From: Streptomyces xanthophaeus
GTDB lineage: Bacteria > Actinomycetota > Actinomycetes > Streptomycetales > Streptomycetaceae
Direction: 5' to 3'
NCBI RefSeq assembly: GCF_000725805.1
Contig: NZ_JOFT01000049.1
Span: forward strand, 1-64,000
Length of the DNA stretch: 64,000 bases
Made by a program: the position numbers and the translations under genes. The notes under the pieces were generated by a model, which was not told the DNA's origin, ran no database searches, and saw nothing but the letters and a program-made list of their open reading frames with translations. This document shows positions 7,722-15,856 of this stretch, piece by piece. How positions within the stretch are numbered: position 1 is the stretch's first letter; the number at the start of each line of letters is the position of its first letter.

Positions 7722-10562
7722 CTAGCCGACCGAGCTGTAGGCCACTACACCCCGAAGTAGCGCGTCCACGGCCTTACGGGCATTTCGCGCCACCGTGCTC
7801 CCGCTGTCACCGGAGGCCGAAGGAGCCGCCGCGGCGATCTGCCCCAGGACGTCGATGACCTGCTTGCACCAGCGCACGAAGTCACCGGCCGGCATCTCCG
7901 CCTCGCGCAGCACCTCGTCCAGGCTCTTGTCGGAAGCCCACTGGTACGCCGCCCACGCGAAGCCGAGGTCCGGCTCCCGCTGGCCCACGCCCTCCGCCTG
8001 GTTGATGCGGTGGTCCTCCTCCAGCGCGTCGAGGCGGCCCCAGATCCGGACCATCTCGCCCAGCGCCTCCTTCGCCGCGCCGCCCGGCACCTTCGGTGCG
8101 ACGGCGTCGTCGGACTGCCGCGCCTCGAAGACCAGCGCCGATACGCAGGCGGCCAGTTCGGCCGGGCTCAGGCCCTCCCAGACCCCGGCGCGCAGGCACT
8201 CGGAGGCCAGCAGGTCGAGCTCGCCGTAGAGCCGGGCGAGCCGCTTCCCGTGTTCGGTGACCTCGTCCTCGCGCAGGTAGTCCAGCTCGGTGAGCAGGGC
8301 GTGGATCCGGTCGAAGGTGCGGGCGATGGTGTTCGTCCGCCCCTCGATGCGGCGCTCCAGCTGCTGGGTGTCCCGCTTGAGCCGGTGGTAGCGCTCCGCC
8401 CAGCGGGCGTGGTCCTCGCGCTCGTCGCAGCCGTGGCACGGGTGCGCCCGCAGCTCGGCGCGCAGCCGGGCGATCTCGCGGTCGTCGGCCGCCGCGGCGC
8501 GCCCGCGGGGCGCCCGCCCGGGCCTGAAGTCGCCCGCCTTGGTCCGCAGTTGCGATGCCAGGTCCCGACGCGACTGCGGGGAGCGGGCGTTGAAGGTCTT
8601 CGGGATCCGCATCCGGTCCAACGGCTCCACCGGCACCGGGAAGTCGATCGCGGCGAGCCGCTTGACCTGCCGCTCGGCGGTGAGCACCAGCGGCCTCGGC
8701 CCCTCGGTGTACTCGTGCCCGCGGTGCCCGTTGACCCGCCCGGCCGGCACGCCCGGGTCCAGGACGAGCGCCAGCCCGGCGAACTTGCCGCTCGGCACGT
8801 GGATGATGTCGCCCGGCTTGAGCCTCTCCAGCGAGCTGGCGGCCTGCACCCGGCGCTGGGCCGCGCCCTGCTTGGCCAGGTCGGTCTCGCGGTCCTTGAG
8901 GTCGCGGCGCAGCTGCGCGTACTCCTCGAAGTTCCCCAGGTGGCAGGTCATGCCCTCCTGGTAGCCCTCCAGGCCTTCCTCGTTGCGCTGCACCTGCCGG
9001 GAGATCCCGACGACCGAGCGGTCGGCCTGGAACTGCGCGAAGGAGGTCTCCAGCAGCTCGCGCGAACGGTGCCGCCCGAACTGGCTGACCAGGTTCACGG
9101 CCATGTTGTACGAGGGCTTGAAGCTGGAGCGCAGCGGATACGTACGGGTGCCCGCGAGCCCGGCGAGACCCACCGGGTCCATGCCGCGCTGCCAGAGCAC
9201 GACGGCGTGGCCCTCGACGTCGATGCCGCGCCGCCCGGCCCGGCCGGTGAGCTGCGTGTACTCGCCGGGGGTGATGTCGGCGTGCTGCTCGCCGTTCCAC
9301 TTGACCAGCTTCTCCAGGATCACCGTGCGCGCGGGCATGTTGATGCCCAGCGCGAGGGTCTCGGTGGCGAAGACGGCCTTGACCAGGCCGCGGACGAACA
9401 GTTCCTCCACGACCTCCTTGAAGGTGGGCAGCATGCCCGCGTGGTGCGAGGCGATGCCCCGCTCCAGGCCTTCGAGCCACTCGTAGTACCCGAGGACGTG
9501 CAGGTCCTCGGTGGGGATGGAGGCGGTGCGCGCCTCGACGATCTCGCGGACCTGAAGGCGGGCCGCGTCGTCGTTGAGCCGCAGGCCCGCGTACAGGCAC
9601 TGCTGGACGGCGGCCTGGCAGCCGGCCCGGCTGAAGATGAAGTTGATGGCGGGCAGCAGCCCGTCGTTGTCGAGGCGGGCGATGACCTCGGGCCGCGACG
9701 GGGTCCAGATCCGGCCGCGGGAGCGCCGCTCGCGCTCGCGGTCGGCCTCGCGGACCATCTTCCCGCGCCGCCGGTCCTTCGGACTGTACGAGCGGCTGTT
9801 CTCCTCGCGCGCCATCCGCAGCAGGTCGGGGTTGACCTCGCGGCGCGCGGAGCTGCGGCCGCCGTGGTCGGACTCCTCCTCGAACAGGTCGAAGATCCGC
9901 CGGCCGGCCATGACGTGCTGCCACAGCGGTACGGGCCGCTCTTCGGAGACGATCACCTCGGTGTCGCCGCGGACGGTGTCCAGCCAGTCGCCGAACTCCT
10001 CCGCGTTGGACACCGTGGCCGAGAGCGAGACCAGGGTCACCGACTCGGGGAGGTGGATGATCACTTCCTCCCAGACGGCTCCGCGGAACCGGTCGGAGAG
10101 GTAGTGCACCTCGTCCATCACGACGTAGCCCAGGCCGCGCAGCGCCTGCGAGCCCGCGTACAGCATGTTGCGGAGCACCTCTGTGGTCATCACGACCACG
10201 GGCGCATCGGAGTTGACGCTGTTGTCGCCGGTGAGCAGGCCCACCTTGTCGGCGCCGTAACGCTTGACGAGGTCCGCGTACTTCTGGTTCGACAGGGCCT
10301 TGATGGGCGTCGTGTAGAAGCACTTGCGGCCCTGCTGGAGCGCCAGGTGCACGGCGAACTCGCCGACGATGGTCTTGCCCGAGCCCGTGGGGGCGGCCAC
10401 CAGGACGCCCTTGCCGGCCTCCAGTGCCTTGCAGGCCTCGATCTGGAAGGGGTCCAGATCGAATGCGTACATCTCGCGGAAGGGGTGCAGCGCGGTGGCC
10501 TCTTCGGCGGCGCGGATCCGGGCAGCGGCGTACCGCTCGGCGGGAGAGAGTTCTTCGGTCAT
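7722..10562 (-). CDS. helY: DEAD/DEAH-box (Ski2/Mtr4-like) RNA helicase
   Basis: A 946-residue superfamily 2 helicase of the Ski2/Mtr4 type, called HelY in actinobacteria. VAAPTGSGKTIVGEFAVH is Walker A. VVMDEVHYLSDRFRGAVWEE is the DEVH box. LSATVSNAEEFGDW is motif III. QLTGRAGRRGID is motif VI. The C-terminal ~250 residues match the DSHCT region of these helicases. A likely role is RNA unwinding in decay or maturation. The start at 10562 (MTEELSPAERYAAARIRAAE) is preferred by family length; an upstream TTG at 10595 would add 11 residues, and neither has a convincing ribosome site. The decayed kinase gene lies just upstream. Confidence 0.9.
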   Translation of the reverse strand: MTEELSPAERYAAARIRAAEEATALHPFREMYAFDLDPFQIEACKALEAGKGVLVAAPTGSGKTIVGEFAVHLALQQGRKCFYTTPIKALSNQKYADLVKRYGADKVGLLTGDNSVNSDAPVVVMTTEVLRNMLYAGSQALRGLGYVVMDEVHYLSDRFRGAVWEEVIIHLPESVTLVSLSATVSNAEEFGDWLDTVRGDTEVIVSEERPVPLWQHVMAGRRIFDLFEEESDHGGRSSARREVNPDLLRMAREENSRSYSPKDRRRGKMVREADRERERRSRGRIWTPSRPEVIARLDNDGLLPAINFIFSRAGCQAAVQQCLYAGLRLNDDAARLQVREIVEARTASIPTEDLHVLGYYEWLEGLERGIASHHAGMLPTFKEVVEELFVRGLVKAVFATETLALGINMPARTVILEKLVKWNGEQHADITPGEYTQLTGRAGRRGIDVEGHAVVLWQRGMDPVGLAGLAGTRTYPLRSSFKPSYNMAVNLVSQFGRHRSRELLETSFAQFQADRSVVGISRQVQRNEEGLEGYQEGMTCHLGNFEEYAQLRRDLKDRETDLAKQGAAQRRVQAASSLERLKPGDIIHVPSGKFAGLALVLDPGVPAGRVNGHRGHEYTEGPRPLVLTAERQVKRLAAIDFPVPVEPLDRMRIPKTFNARSPQSRRDLASQLRTKAGDFRPGRAPRGRAAAADDREIARLRAELRAHPCHGCDEREDHARWAERYHRLKRDTQQLERRIEGRTNTIARTFDRIHALLTELDYLREDEVTEHGKRLARLYGELDLLASECLRAGVWEGLSPAELAACVSALVFEARQSDDAVAPKVPGGAAKEALGEMVRIWGRLDALEEDHRINQAEGVGQREPDLGFAWAAYQWASDKSLDEVLREAEMPAGDFVRWCKQVIDVLGQIAAAAPSASGDSGSTVARNARKAVDALLRGVVAYSSVG

Positions 10563-10639
10563 CTTGAGATCGAGCCTACCCGCCACCTCTGACAACAGTC
10601 GCGATCATTTATACGAGTACGCGGACGGTCGTCGGACGG

Positions 10640-11228
10640 TCATACCAGGACGCGCAGGGCCGCGGGTGGCCGAGGCGGGTCCCCTTGTAGACCTGCGGGA
10701 AGACCTTGAGCAGGGTGGCCCGGCTGCAGTCGCCCACCACCGTGACGTCGAAGAGCCCGTCGTCGGGCACCGCGTCCGCGCAGATCCGCATGCCGCCCCC
10801 GTACGAGGACCCTCCCCCGAACTCCGTCCGGGGGCCCCCCTGCACGGCCACCAGCGTGGCCTCGGTCTCGATGACCCCGCCGCCGTCCAGGGTGATCCGG
10901 TAGGGGAAGGGCCGGAAGGCCGCCGGCTCGGCGACCATCGCCGGGTCGTACTTGAAGCGGCCGGCCGGCAGCCGCATCCGGTTGCCCCGGTCGTTGACCC
11001 GGGAGTCGAAGCCGGAGCACAGCACGGTCCCGTACCAGGTGCCGTCCGCGCGCCCGAGGTCGAGAGACCATGCCGTCCCCGCCCACCGCGATCACCGCGC
11101 CGGTGCCCTCACGGACGGCGGTGCGCAGCCGGGCCAGGGCGTCGGGCCCGTCGCCGCCGAGGACGGTCCGCACGCAGAGGCCCGCGGCCCGCGGTGGGAT
11201 TGACGAAGAGGGTGACCTCAGAGCTCAC
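10640..11228 (-). pseudogene. Diacylglycerol kinase family gene, decayed
   Basis: Recognisable lipid-kinase pieces lie in order but in different frames. GTG at 11228 opens VSSEVTLFVNPTAGRG. A second frame continues VRTVLGGDGPDAL to the nucleotide-binding VAVGGDG-type motif (AVIAVGGDGM). A third frame gives LDLGRADGTWYGTVLCSGFD through LLKVFPQVYKGTRLGHP. The second frame resumes in the last codons, ALRVLV and the stop at 10640. Compared with the usual ~290-residue family, roughly 20, 75 and 40 codons are missing at the three junctions. One segment also carries an in-frame 12-codon insert formed by the palindromic repeat at 10811-10840. It is very unlikely to be functional. Confidence 0.8.
10811..10840 (-). 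repeat. Small GC palindromic repeat, copy 1, inside the kinase remnant
   Basis: On the minus strand this reads GGGGGGCCCC, CGGACGGAG, then TTCGGGGGAGG. The same pattern lies on the plus strand at 21686-21720 between prcB and prcA. Here it adds residues of the type GGPRTEFGGGS within the otherwise conserved VAV...SYGGGMRICADA stretch, showing it can insert in a coding region. Confidence 0.7.
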
Positions 11229-11256
11229 CCCCGGAATGTACCGGAGGGTGATCTCC

Positions 11257-12222
11257 TCAGGTGGCGTCGTCGTAACCGTTGATCCGCTGGCGTCCGCCGT
11301 CGTCCTGCCCGGGGAGGGCGGCGGGTGCCGCGACCGGGTCCATGGAGCCGATCGGCGCGGGGGTGAGGTCCAGCTCGGCTGCTTCGTCGTCGTCCAGGCC
11401 CGCGTCGGGGTCGTTGCGCCGTCGCCGCCGGTCGTTGACCAGGCAGACGCCGAGCGCGATGAAGTACAGGGCGATGATCGGACCGGCCAGGGCCAGCATG
11501 GTCAGCGGGTCACCGGTGGGCGTGGCGAACGCGGCGAAGACCGTGATGCCCAGGACCATGGCGCGCCACCAGCCCGCCAGCCGCTTCGCGGTGAGGACCC
11601 CGGTGAAGTTGAGGAGGATCAGCAGCAGCGGCAGCTCGAAGGCGAGACCGAAGACGACGACCATGCGGGTGATCAGGTCGAGGTAGTCGTCGACCGGGAG
11701 CAGGTTACGCGCGTGCTCGGGCGTGAACTCGAGCAGGATGGTCGCGGTCTGCGGGAGGACCTTGTACGCGAGCACGGCGCCGGCGCCGAAGAGCGGCGCA
11801 CCGACCGCGACGAAGCTCATCGCGTACTTCTTCTCGTGGCTGTGCAGCCCGGGGGCGGTGAAGGCCCAGAGCTGGTAGAGCCACACCGGCGCGGAGATCA
11901 CGATGCCGGCGGTCAGCGAGACCTTCAGGGCGATGGAGAACGGCGCGATGAGGCCGTTGACCGTCATGTCGGCGCAGGGGCGGCCGTTGCGCTGCGAGAC
12001 CACCCCGTCGGTGCAGCCGACGGAGTCCAGCATCGGCTTCAGCATGAAGTCGATGAGGTCCTTGTAGAAGAAGGCCGCCACGACGGTGATCACGAGGATC
12101 GCCAGGACCGACTTCAGCAGGCGGTTTCTCAGTTCGCGCAGGTGCTCGACGAGAGGCATGCGCCCTTCGGCGTCCTTGGCCTGTCGTTCTGGCTTCCCCT
12201 GCTTGCGGGCAGACTTGAGCAA
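11257..12222 (-). CDS. tatC: Sec-independent protein translocase subunit TatC
   Basis: A 321-residue polytopic membrane protein with six predicted TM segments, the TatBC receptor part that recognises twin-arginine signal peptides. MPLVEHLRELRNRLLKS is the conserved N-terminal cytoplasmic motif, and LSPAPVWLYQ-like and FGLAFELPLLL motifs follow. The C-terminal ~60 residues are a charged tail (DPDAGLDDDEAAELD), longer than in E. coli. It starts at TTG (12222) with AAGGGA about 7 bases upstream. It lies 47 bp downstream of tatA, the same strand, so they are probably cotranscribed. Confidence 0.95.
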   Translation of the reverse strand: MLKSARKQGKPERQAKDAEGRMPLVEHLRELRNRLLKSVLAILVITVVAAFFYKDLIDFMLKPMLDSVGCTDGVVSQRNGRPCADMTVNGLIAPFSIALKVSLTAGIVISAPVWLYQLWAFTAPGLHSHEKKYAMSFVAVGAPLFGAGAVLAYKVLPQTATILLEFTPEHARNLLPVDDYLDLITRMVVVFGLAFELPLLLILLNFTGVLTAKRLAGWWRAMVLGITVFAAFATPTGDPLTMLALAGPIIALYFIALGVCLVNDRRRRRNDPDAGLDDDEAAELDLTPAPIGSMDPVAAPAALPGQDDGGRQRINGYDDAT

Positions 12223-12269
12223 CCCACGTCCCTTGTCTCGTTGCAGATGACTGGCGTGTCCGGCGGGTG

Positions 12270-12566
12270 TCAGCCCTGGGTGGTGCGGTTCGGCTCGCTG
12301 ACGGGCCGGGAGCTGGTGACGTCACCGGGCGCGGCCTGGATGGTGCGCGGGGCGACGGGCTGCTGGGCGGCCTGGTCGGCGGCGGTGGGGGCCGCGGCCG
12401 CGTCCTCCGCCTCGCCGTCCTTCTTCATGGCCTTGGCCTCGCTCTTGAGGATGCGGGCCGACTTGCCGAGGGAGCGCGCCATCTCCGGAAGCTTCTTGGC
12501 ACCGAACAGCAGCACGATCACAGCGATGATCAGAAGGATCTCAAGGGGCTTCAGATTGCCGATCAT
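12270..12566 (-). CDS. tatA: Twin-arginine translocase subunit TatA
   Basis: A 98-residue protein with one N-terminal TM helix (about residues 6-22), the [20 protein letters not shown] hinge and amphipathic helix, and a disordered Ala/Pro/Gln tail. TatA forms the variable-size pore that works with TatC in exporting folded proteins. The ATG at 12566 has GAAGGAAG at the right distance; the frame is open upstream but lacks TatA character there. It precedes tatC on the same strand. Confidence 0.95.
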   Translation of the reverse strand: MIGNLKPLEILLIIAVIVLLFGAKKLPEMARSLGKSARILKSEAKAMKKDGEAEDAAAAPTAADQAAQQPVAPRTIQAAPGDVTSSRPVSEPNRTTQG

Positions 12567-12653
12567 GTGTGTCTTCCTTCTCACCGAAACGGCTGGTTGT
12601 GGTGGCTCCGGGCGGTTCGGACACCCATCCGGTAACCGCTCAGACAAGGATCG

Positions 12654-12669
12654 TAACCCCCGGGGGTTA
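12654..12669. promoter_or_regulatory. Perfect 16-bp palindrome upstream of tatA
   Basis: TAACCCCCGGGGGTTA is a perfect palindrome about 88 bp upstream of the tatA start, between tatA and the 66-residue membrane protein gene. It could be a regulator site or the terminator hairpin of the upstream gene. A second GC palindrome (CCCCCGGGG, 12682-12690) follows close by. Confidence 0.4.
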
Positions 12670-12749
12670 ACGCCCGGCAATCCCCCGGGGTACCCCCGAT
12701 TGCGTACGGCCGGGTCACGACGGCGGCGGACTGCCGGTTTCGTCCCGGT

Positions 12750-12950
12750 TCAGGGACGCGCGATCCGGCCCGCGCGGGCCAGGTCGGCAGCGGCCCGCTC
12801 CAGGTCCCCCGAGGCGTCCGTGATCCGGCGGCTGGCCCGCTCGACCTGCCCGGCGAGTCTGCGGACCTCCACGAAGACCCGCACGGCCAGGACGGACAGG
12901 ACGGCGACCCCGAGGAAGCCCAGGACAATTGCGAGCATCGGCCACAGCAT
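12750..12950 (-). CDS. Small single-TM conserved protein
   Basis: A 66-residue protein with one N-terminal TM segment (MLAIVLGFLGVAVLSVLAVR) followed by an amphipathic, charged, probably coiled-coil tail (RRLAGQVERASRRITDASGD). I recognise no domain. Its position between the pafC-side genes and tatA on the same strand supports it being real. No ribosome site is visible; on the minus strand TAGGCT (12957-12962) ends 6 bases before the ATG, fitting a leaderless transcript. Confidence 0.7.
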   Translation of the reverse strand: MLWPMLAIVLGFLGVAVLSVLAVRVFVEVRRLAGQVERASRRITDASGDLERAAADLARAGRIARP

Positions 12951-12976
12951 GGGGCGAGCCTAGGCCACCGGCCGCC

Positions 12977-13204
12977 TCAGATGCTGCGCAGGGTGCTCAC
13001 GCCGCCACCGGTCAGCAGTTCCACGATGCGCTCGCCGGCGGGCTTGCGTACGGAGGCACCGCACTCGGGACAGGTGAAGGAGTAGAAGGTGGTCCGCCTG
13101 CTGCCTCCGATGGCCAGCCGCAGGGCGGCCGCGTCCAGCTCGAAGCGGGCCCGGCAGTCGGGACAGGAGGCCTTGAAGGCCACGGGTCCGGACGTTGGCG
13201 ACAT
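12977..13204 (-). CDS. Small zinc-ribbon protein
   Basis: A 75-residue protein with two CxxC pairs, C14-C17 (CPDC) and C45-C48 (CPEC), which should bind one zinc ion in a ribbon fold. The rest is a short helical linker and a tail ending TLRSI. It begins at the ATG at 13204 with GGAGG nine bases upstream, 14 bp after pafC on the same strand, so it probably belongs to the pafBC transcript. Role unknown; nucleic-acid binding is the usual role of such ribbons. Confidence 0.75.
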   Translation of the reverse strand: MSPTSGPVAFKASCPDCRARFELDAAALRLAIGGSRRTTFYSFTCPECGASVRKPAGERIVELLTGGGVSTLRSI

Positions 13205-13218
13205 CGGCCGAACCTCCC

Positions 13219-14187
13219 TCAGACCTGTTCCCCGTACCCCGCGAGCGCTTCGCGGGCGGCGCTGCGCGCGCTCTCCGCCAGCTCCGCGGGAGCCACGATC
13301 CGCCCCTCGCGTCCCAGCCGCAGCGCGAGCCGCCGCAGCGAGGCCGGGTCCGGGCTGCGCAGCGTGATCCGCAGGCCCCCTTCGGCCAGCTCCTCGGCGC
13401 TGTCGTGCGGGTAGTACTCGGCGACCCAGCGCCCGCCCGGACCCACCTCGACGACGACCTCGGGGTCCTCGGCGGCGGGCTGGACCAGGCCCTCGGAAAG
13501 ATCGCGCGGCTCGATCGCGGGCGGCTCGGCCCGCTCGTCCAGCAGCCGGATCTCCGCGACCCGGTCGAGGCGGAAGGTGCGCCGGGCCTCCGAGAGGTGG
13601 CACCACCCCTCCATGTACGTGTGCCCCACGGCGAAGAGCCGGATCGGGTCGACCTTGCGCTCGGTGAGCTCGTCGCGCGCGGGCGAGTAGTAGCGCAGCC
13701 ACAGCCGGCGGCGTTCCGCGATGGCCCGGTCGACGTCCGCGAAGACCCCGCCCTCGGCCTCGAAGGTCACCGAGAGCCGGGAGCTGGCCCCGGCGGCCTC
13801 GCCCGCCGCCGCCTCCAGCTTGGCGGTGGCCCGCAGCAGGGCGTCCCGGTCGCTCTCGCGCAGCCCGGGCAGGGTCGCCACCGCACGGGCGGCGACCAGC
13901 AGCGCCGTCGCCTCGTCGGCGGCGAGCCGCAGCGGCTCGGCGGTTGACTCCCCCGAGGCGTCGGGGTTGCGCCACCAGATGCGCTCCCCGTCGGTGTCGA
14001 TGTCGAGCAGGTCCCCGCCGCGGAAGCTGGTCCCGCACATGGGGAGCACGTCGAGGTCCGAGATCAGCTCGTCCTCGGTGATCCCGAAGGCTCGGGCGAC
14101 GTCGGCGACGTGCGCCCCGGGGCGCTCGCGCAGGTAGGTCACCAGGGACAGCATGCGGCGGGTCTGGTCGATGGCGTTGGCAGCCAT
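13219..14187 (-). CDS. pafC: WYL-domain regulator PafC
   Basis: A 322-residue protein with an N-terminal winged HTH (RRMLSLVTYLRERPGAHVAD, then VARAFGITEDELISDL) and a central WYL domain (RRRLWLRYYSPARDELTERK) followed by a WCX extension. In mycobacteria PafB and PafC act together as a transcription activator that responds to DNA damage through the WYL domain. The ATG at 14187 has GGGGGAGA upstream. It lies 160 bp downstream of pafB on the same strand, the gap holding simple repeats. Confidence 0.9.
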   Translation of the reverse strand: MAANAIDQTRRMLSLVTYLRERPGAHVADVARAFGITEDELISDLDVLPMCGTSFRGGDLLDIDTDGERIWWRNPDASGESTAEPLRLAADEATALLVAARAVATLPGLRESDRDALLRATAKLEAAAGEAAGASSRLSVTFEAEGGVFADVDRAIAERRRLWLRYYSPARDELTERKVDPIRLFAVGHTYMEGWCHLSEARRTFRLDRVAEIRLLDERAEPPAIEPRDLSEGLVQPAAEDPEVVVEVGPGGRWVAEYYPHDSAEELAEGGLRITLRSPDPASLRRLALRLGREGRIVAPAELAESARSAAREALAGYGEQV

Positions 14188-14233
14188 GCTGGTACGTCTC
14201 CCCCTCAGGGCGTGCTCGGCAGGTGGTGCGGCA

Positions 14234-14320
14234 GCGCGGTGGTGGTGCGGCGCGGTGGTGGTGCAGAAGCGCGGTGGTGCGAAGGCGCCCGGCGGTCGTG
14301 CGGTGCGGTGCGGTGCGGTG
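14234..14320. repeat. GC-rich simple repeats between pafB and pafC
   Basis: GCGCGGTGGTGGTGC occurs at 14234-14248 and 14250-14264, with a shortened version at 14269-14280. CGGTG is then repeated four times at 14301-14320. The tract lies in the 160-bp pafB-pafC gap and has no coding signal. Confidence 0.8.
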
Positions 14321-14347
14321 CCGGCGGGCGCTGCGGCGGCGGCCCGG

Positions 14348-15304
14348 TCAGCCCTTGGCCACGGCCCGCAGCCGGTCCACGACGTCGGCCCGCAGATCGG
14401 CGGGCTCCACCACCACGACGTCCGGCCCGAACTCCACCAGCCAGGCGTCCAGCCCGTGCCCGTACGGAATCTCCAGCTCGTCCCAGCCGTCCCCGCCCTC
14501 GCGCACGGCGGTGGCCTTGGCCCGCAGCGGGTAACCCGCGCCGCTGCGCAGCCGGATCAGCGCGGAACGGTCCGCGCTCTCCCCGGCCCAGCTCGCCACG
14601 GTCTCGCGCACGGTCACCACGTCGGGCACCTCGGCGGTGTACTTCGCGGCGCGGGAGCGAACCTTGCCGGTGATCCGGGAGAGCCGGAACACCCGCTCCG
14701 CCCCGCGGTCGCGGTCGAAGCCGGCCAGGTACCAGTGGCCGCGCCAGCACTCCAGCGCCCAGGGCTCCACCTGACGGGTCTCGGGCCGGGCGGCGTTGGA
14801 CTTGCGGTAGTCGAACACCACCGGCCGGCGGTCCCGGCAGGCCAGCATCAGGGGCTCGAAAGCCGCCTCGTGGACCGGGATGCGGGGCTCGATGGCGCTG
14901 TGCTGGCCCTCGTAGGGGTCACCCGCCTCCGGCATCCCGCCCGCGCGCAGCTTCTGCAGGGCGCCGCTCGCGGCCCCGGCGAGGCGGGCCTGCTGCCAGA
15001 CCTTGGCCGCCAGCCCCAGGGCGGCGGCCTCCTCGGCGTCGAGGGCGACGGGCGGCAGCCGGTTGCTGTCCCGGCGGGCCAGGTAGCCCGTCTCGCCCTC
15101 CAGGTTCTCCACCGTCTCGATGACCAGGCCGAGTTCGCGCAGATCGTCCTTGTCGCGCTCGAACATCCGGTTGAAGGACTCGTCGTTGCCGGCTTCCATG
15201 TACGCCTCGATGGAGCCGCGCAGTTCGCGCTTGCTCAGCGGCCGACGGGTCCCCAGCAGACACAGCGCCAGATTCATCAGCCGCTCGGCCTTGGCAATCG
15301 CCAT
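14348..15304 (-). CDS. pafB: WYL-domain regulator PafB
   Basis: A 318-residue WYL regulator, paralogue of the downstream pafC. The N-terminus (MAIAKAERLMNLALCLL) opens the winged HTH. The WYL core is at about residues 150-200 (RRPVVFDYRKSNA through HWYLAGFDRDRGAERVFRL). With PafC it should form the DNA-damage-responsive activator known from mycobacteria. The ATG at 15304 is chosen over one at 15334 because GGAAGGG lies 5 bases upstream. Confidence 0.9.
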   Translation of the reverse strand: MAIAKAERLMNLALCLLGTRRPLSKRELRGSIEAYMEAGNDESFNRMFERDKDDLRELGLVIETVENLEGETGYLARRDSNRLPPVALDAEEAAALGLAAKVWQQARLAGAASGALQKLRAGGMPEAGDPYEGQHSAIEPRIPVHEAAFEPLMLACRDRRPVVFDYRKSNAARPETRQVEPWALECWRGHWYLAGFDRDRGAERVFRLSRITGKVRSRAAKYTAEVPDVVTVRETVASWAGESADRSALIRLRSGAGYPLRAKATAVREGGDGWDELEIPYGHGLDAWLVEFGPDVVVVEPADLRADVVDRLRAVAKG

Positions 15305-15378
15305 CGACGCCCTTCCGCCCTTCTCCGCGAACACCCGTGACCGTTGACCGTACCGTCCCGGGACGTCCGGGCAAAAGC

Positions 15379-15411
15379 GAGGGGCCCCCGCCGTACCGGC
15401 GGGGGCCCCTC
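15379..15411 (-). terminator. Terminator after the single-domain FKBP gene
   Basis: A perfect 15-bp stem (GAGGGGCCCCCGCCG with its complement) closed by a TAC loop, 21 bp past the FKBP stop. On the minus strand it is followed by CGCTTTTG, a short T tract. It separates the FKBP genes from pafBC. Confidence 0.85.
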
Positions 15412-15432
15412 AGCGGATCGCGGGTGTCCGGA

Positions 15433-15813
15433 TCAGCCGACCTTGACCAGGTCGCACACGAAGATCAGCGTCTCGCCCGGGGCGATCGCGCTGCCCGCGC
15501 CACGGTCGCCGTAGGCGAGGTGGGCGGGGATCGTCAGCTTGCGGCGGCCGCCGACCTTCATGCCCTGGACGCCCTGGTCCCAGCCGGAGATGACCTGGCC
15601 GATACCGAGCTGGAACTGCAGCGCGGAGCCGCGGTTCCAGGAAGCGTCGAACTCCTCGCCGGTGGAGAAGGCCACGCCCACGTAGTGGACGGAAACCCGG
15701 TCGCCGGCCTTGGCCTCGTCGCCGTCGCCCAGCCAGATGTCCTCGGAGACGAGGTCCTCGGGGGCTTCGCCCTCGGGGAAGTCGATCTCGGGCTTCTCGA
15801 GCTTGTCGCTCAC
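15433..15813 (-). CDS. FKBP-type peptidyl-prolyl isomerase, cytoplasmic
   Basis: A 126-residue single FKBP domain without signal peptide. Motifs VSVHYVGVAFSTGEEFDASW, VISGWDQGVQGMKVGGRR and IPAHLAYGDRGAGSAI cover the proline-binding active site. It speeds cis-trans isomerisation of X-Pro bonds. The GTG at 15813 is preferred because AGGAGA precedes it by 6 bases; the ATG five codons upstream overlaps this ribosome site. It lies 43 bp downstream of the two-domain lipoprotein FKBP on the same strand. Confidence 0.92.
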   Translation of the reverse strand: MSDKLEKPEIDFPEGEAPEDLVSEDIWLGDGDEAKAGDRVSVHYVGVAFSTGEEFDASWNRGSALQFQLGIGQVISGWDQGVQGMKVGGRRKLTIPAHLAYGDRGAGSAIAPGETLIFVCDLVKVG

Positions 15814-15856
15814 GGAACTTCTCCTCATACGTACGAAACGGTCAACCGGAACAGTC

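Noticed and set aside
10609..11025. A 138-codon intact small diacylglycerol kinase gene.
   Set aside because: It lacks the nucleotide-binding GGDG part and its last 17 codons are out of frame; it is one piece of a decayed gene.
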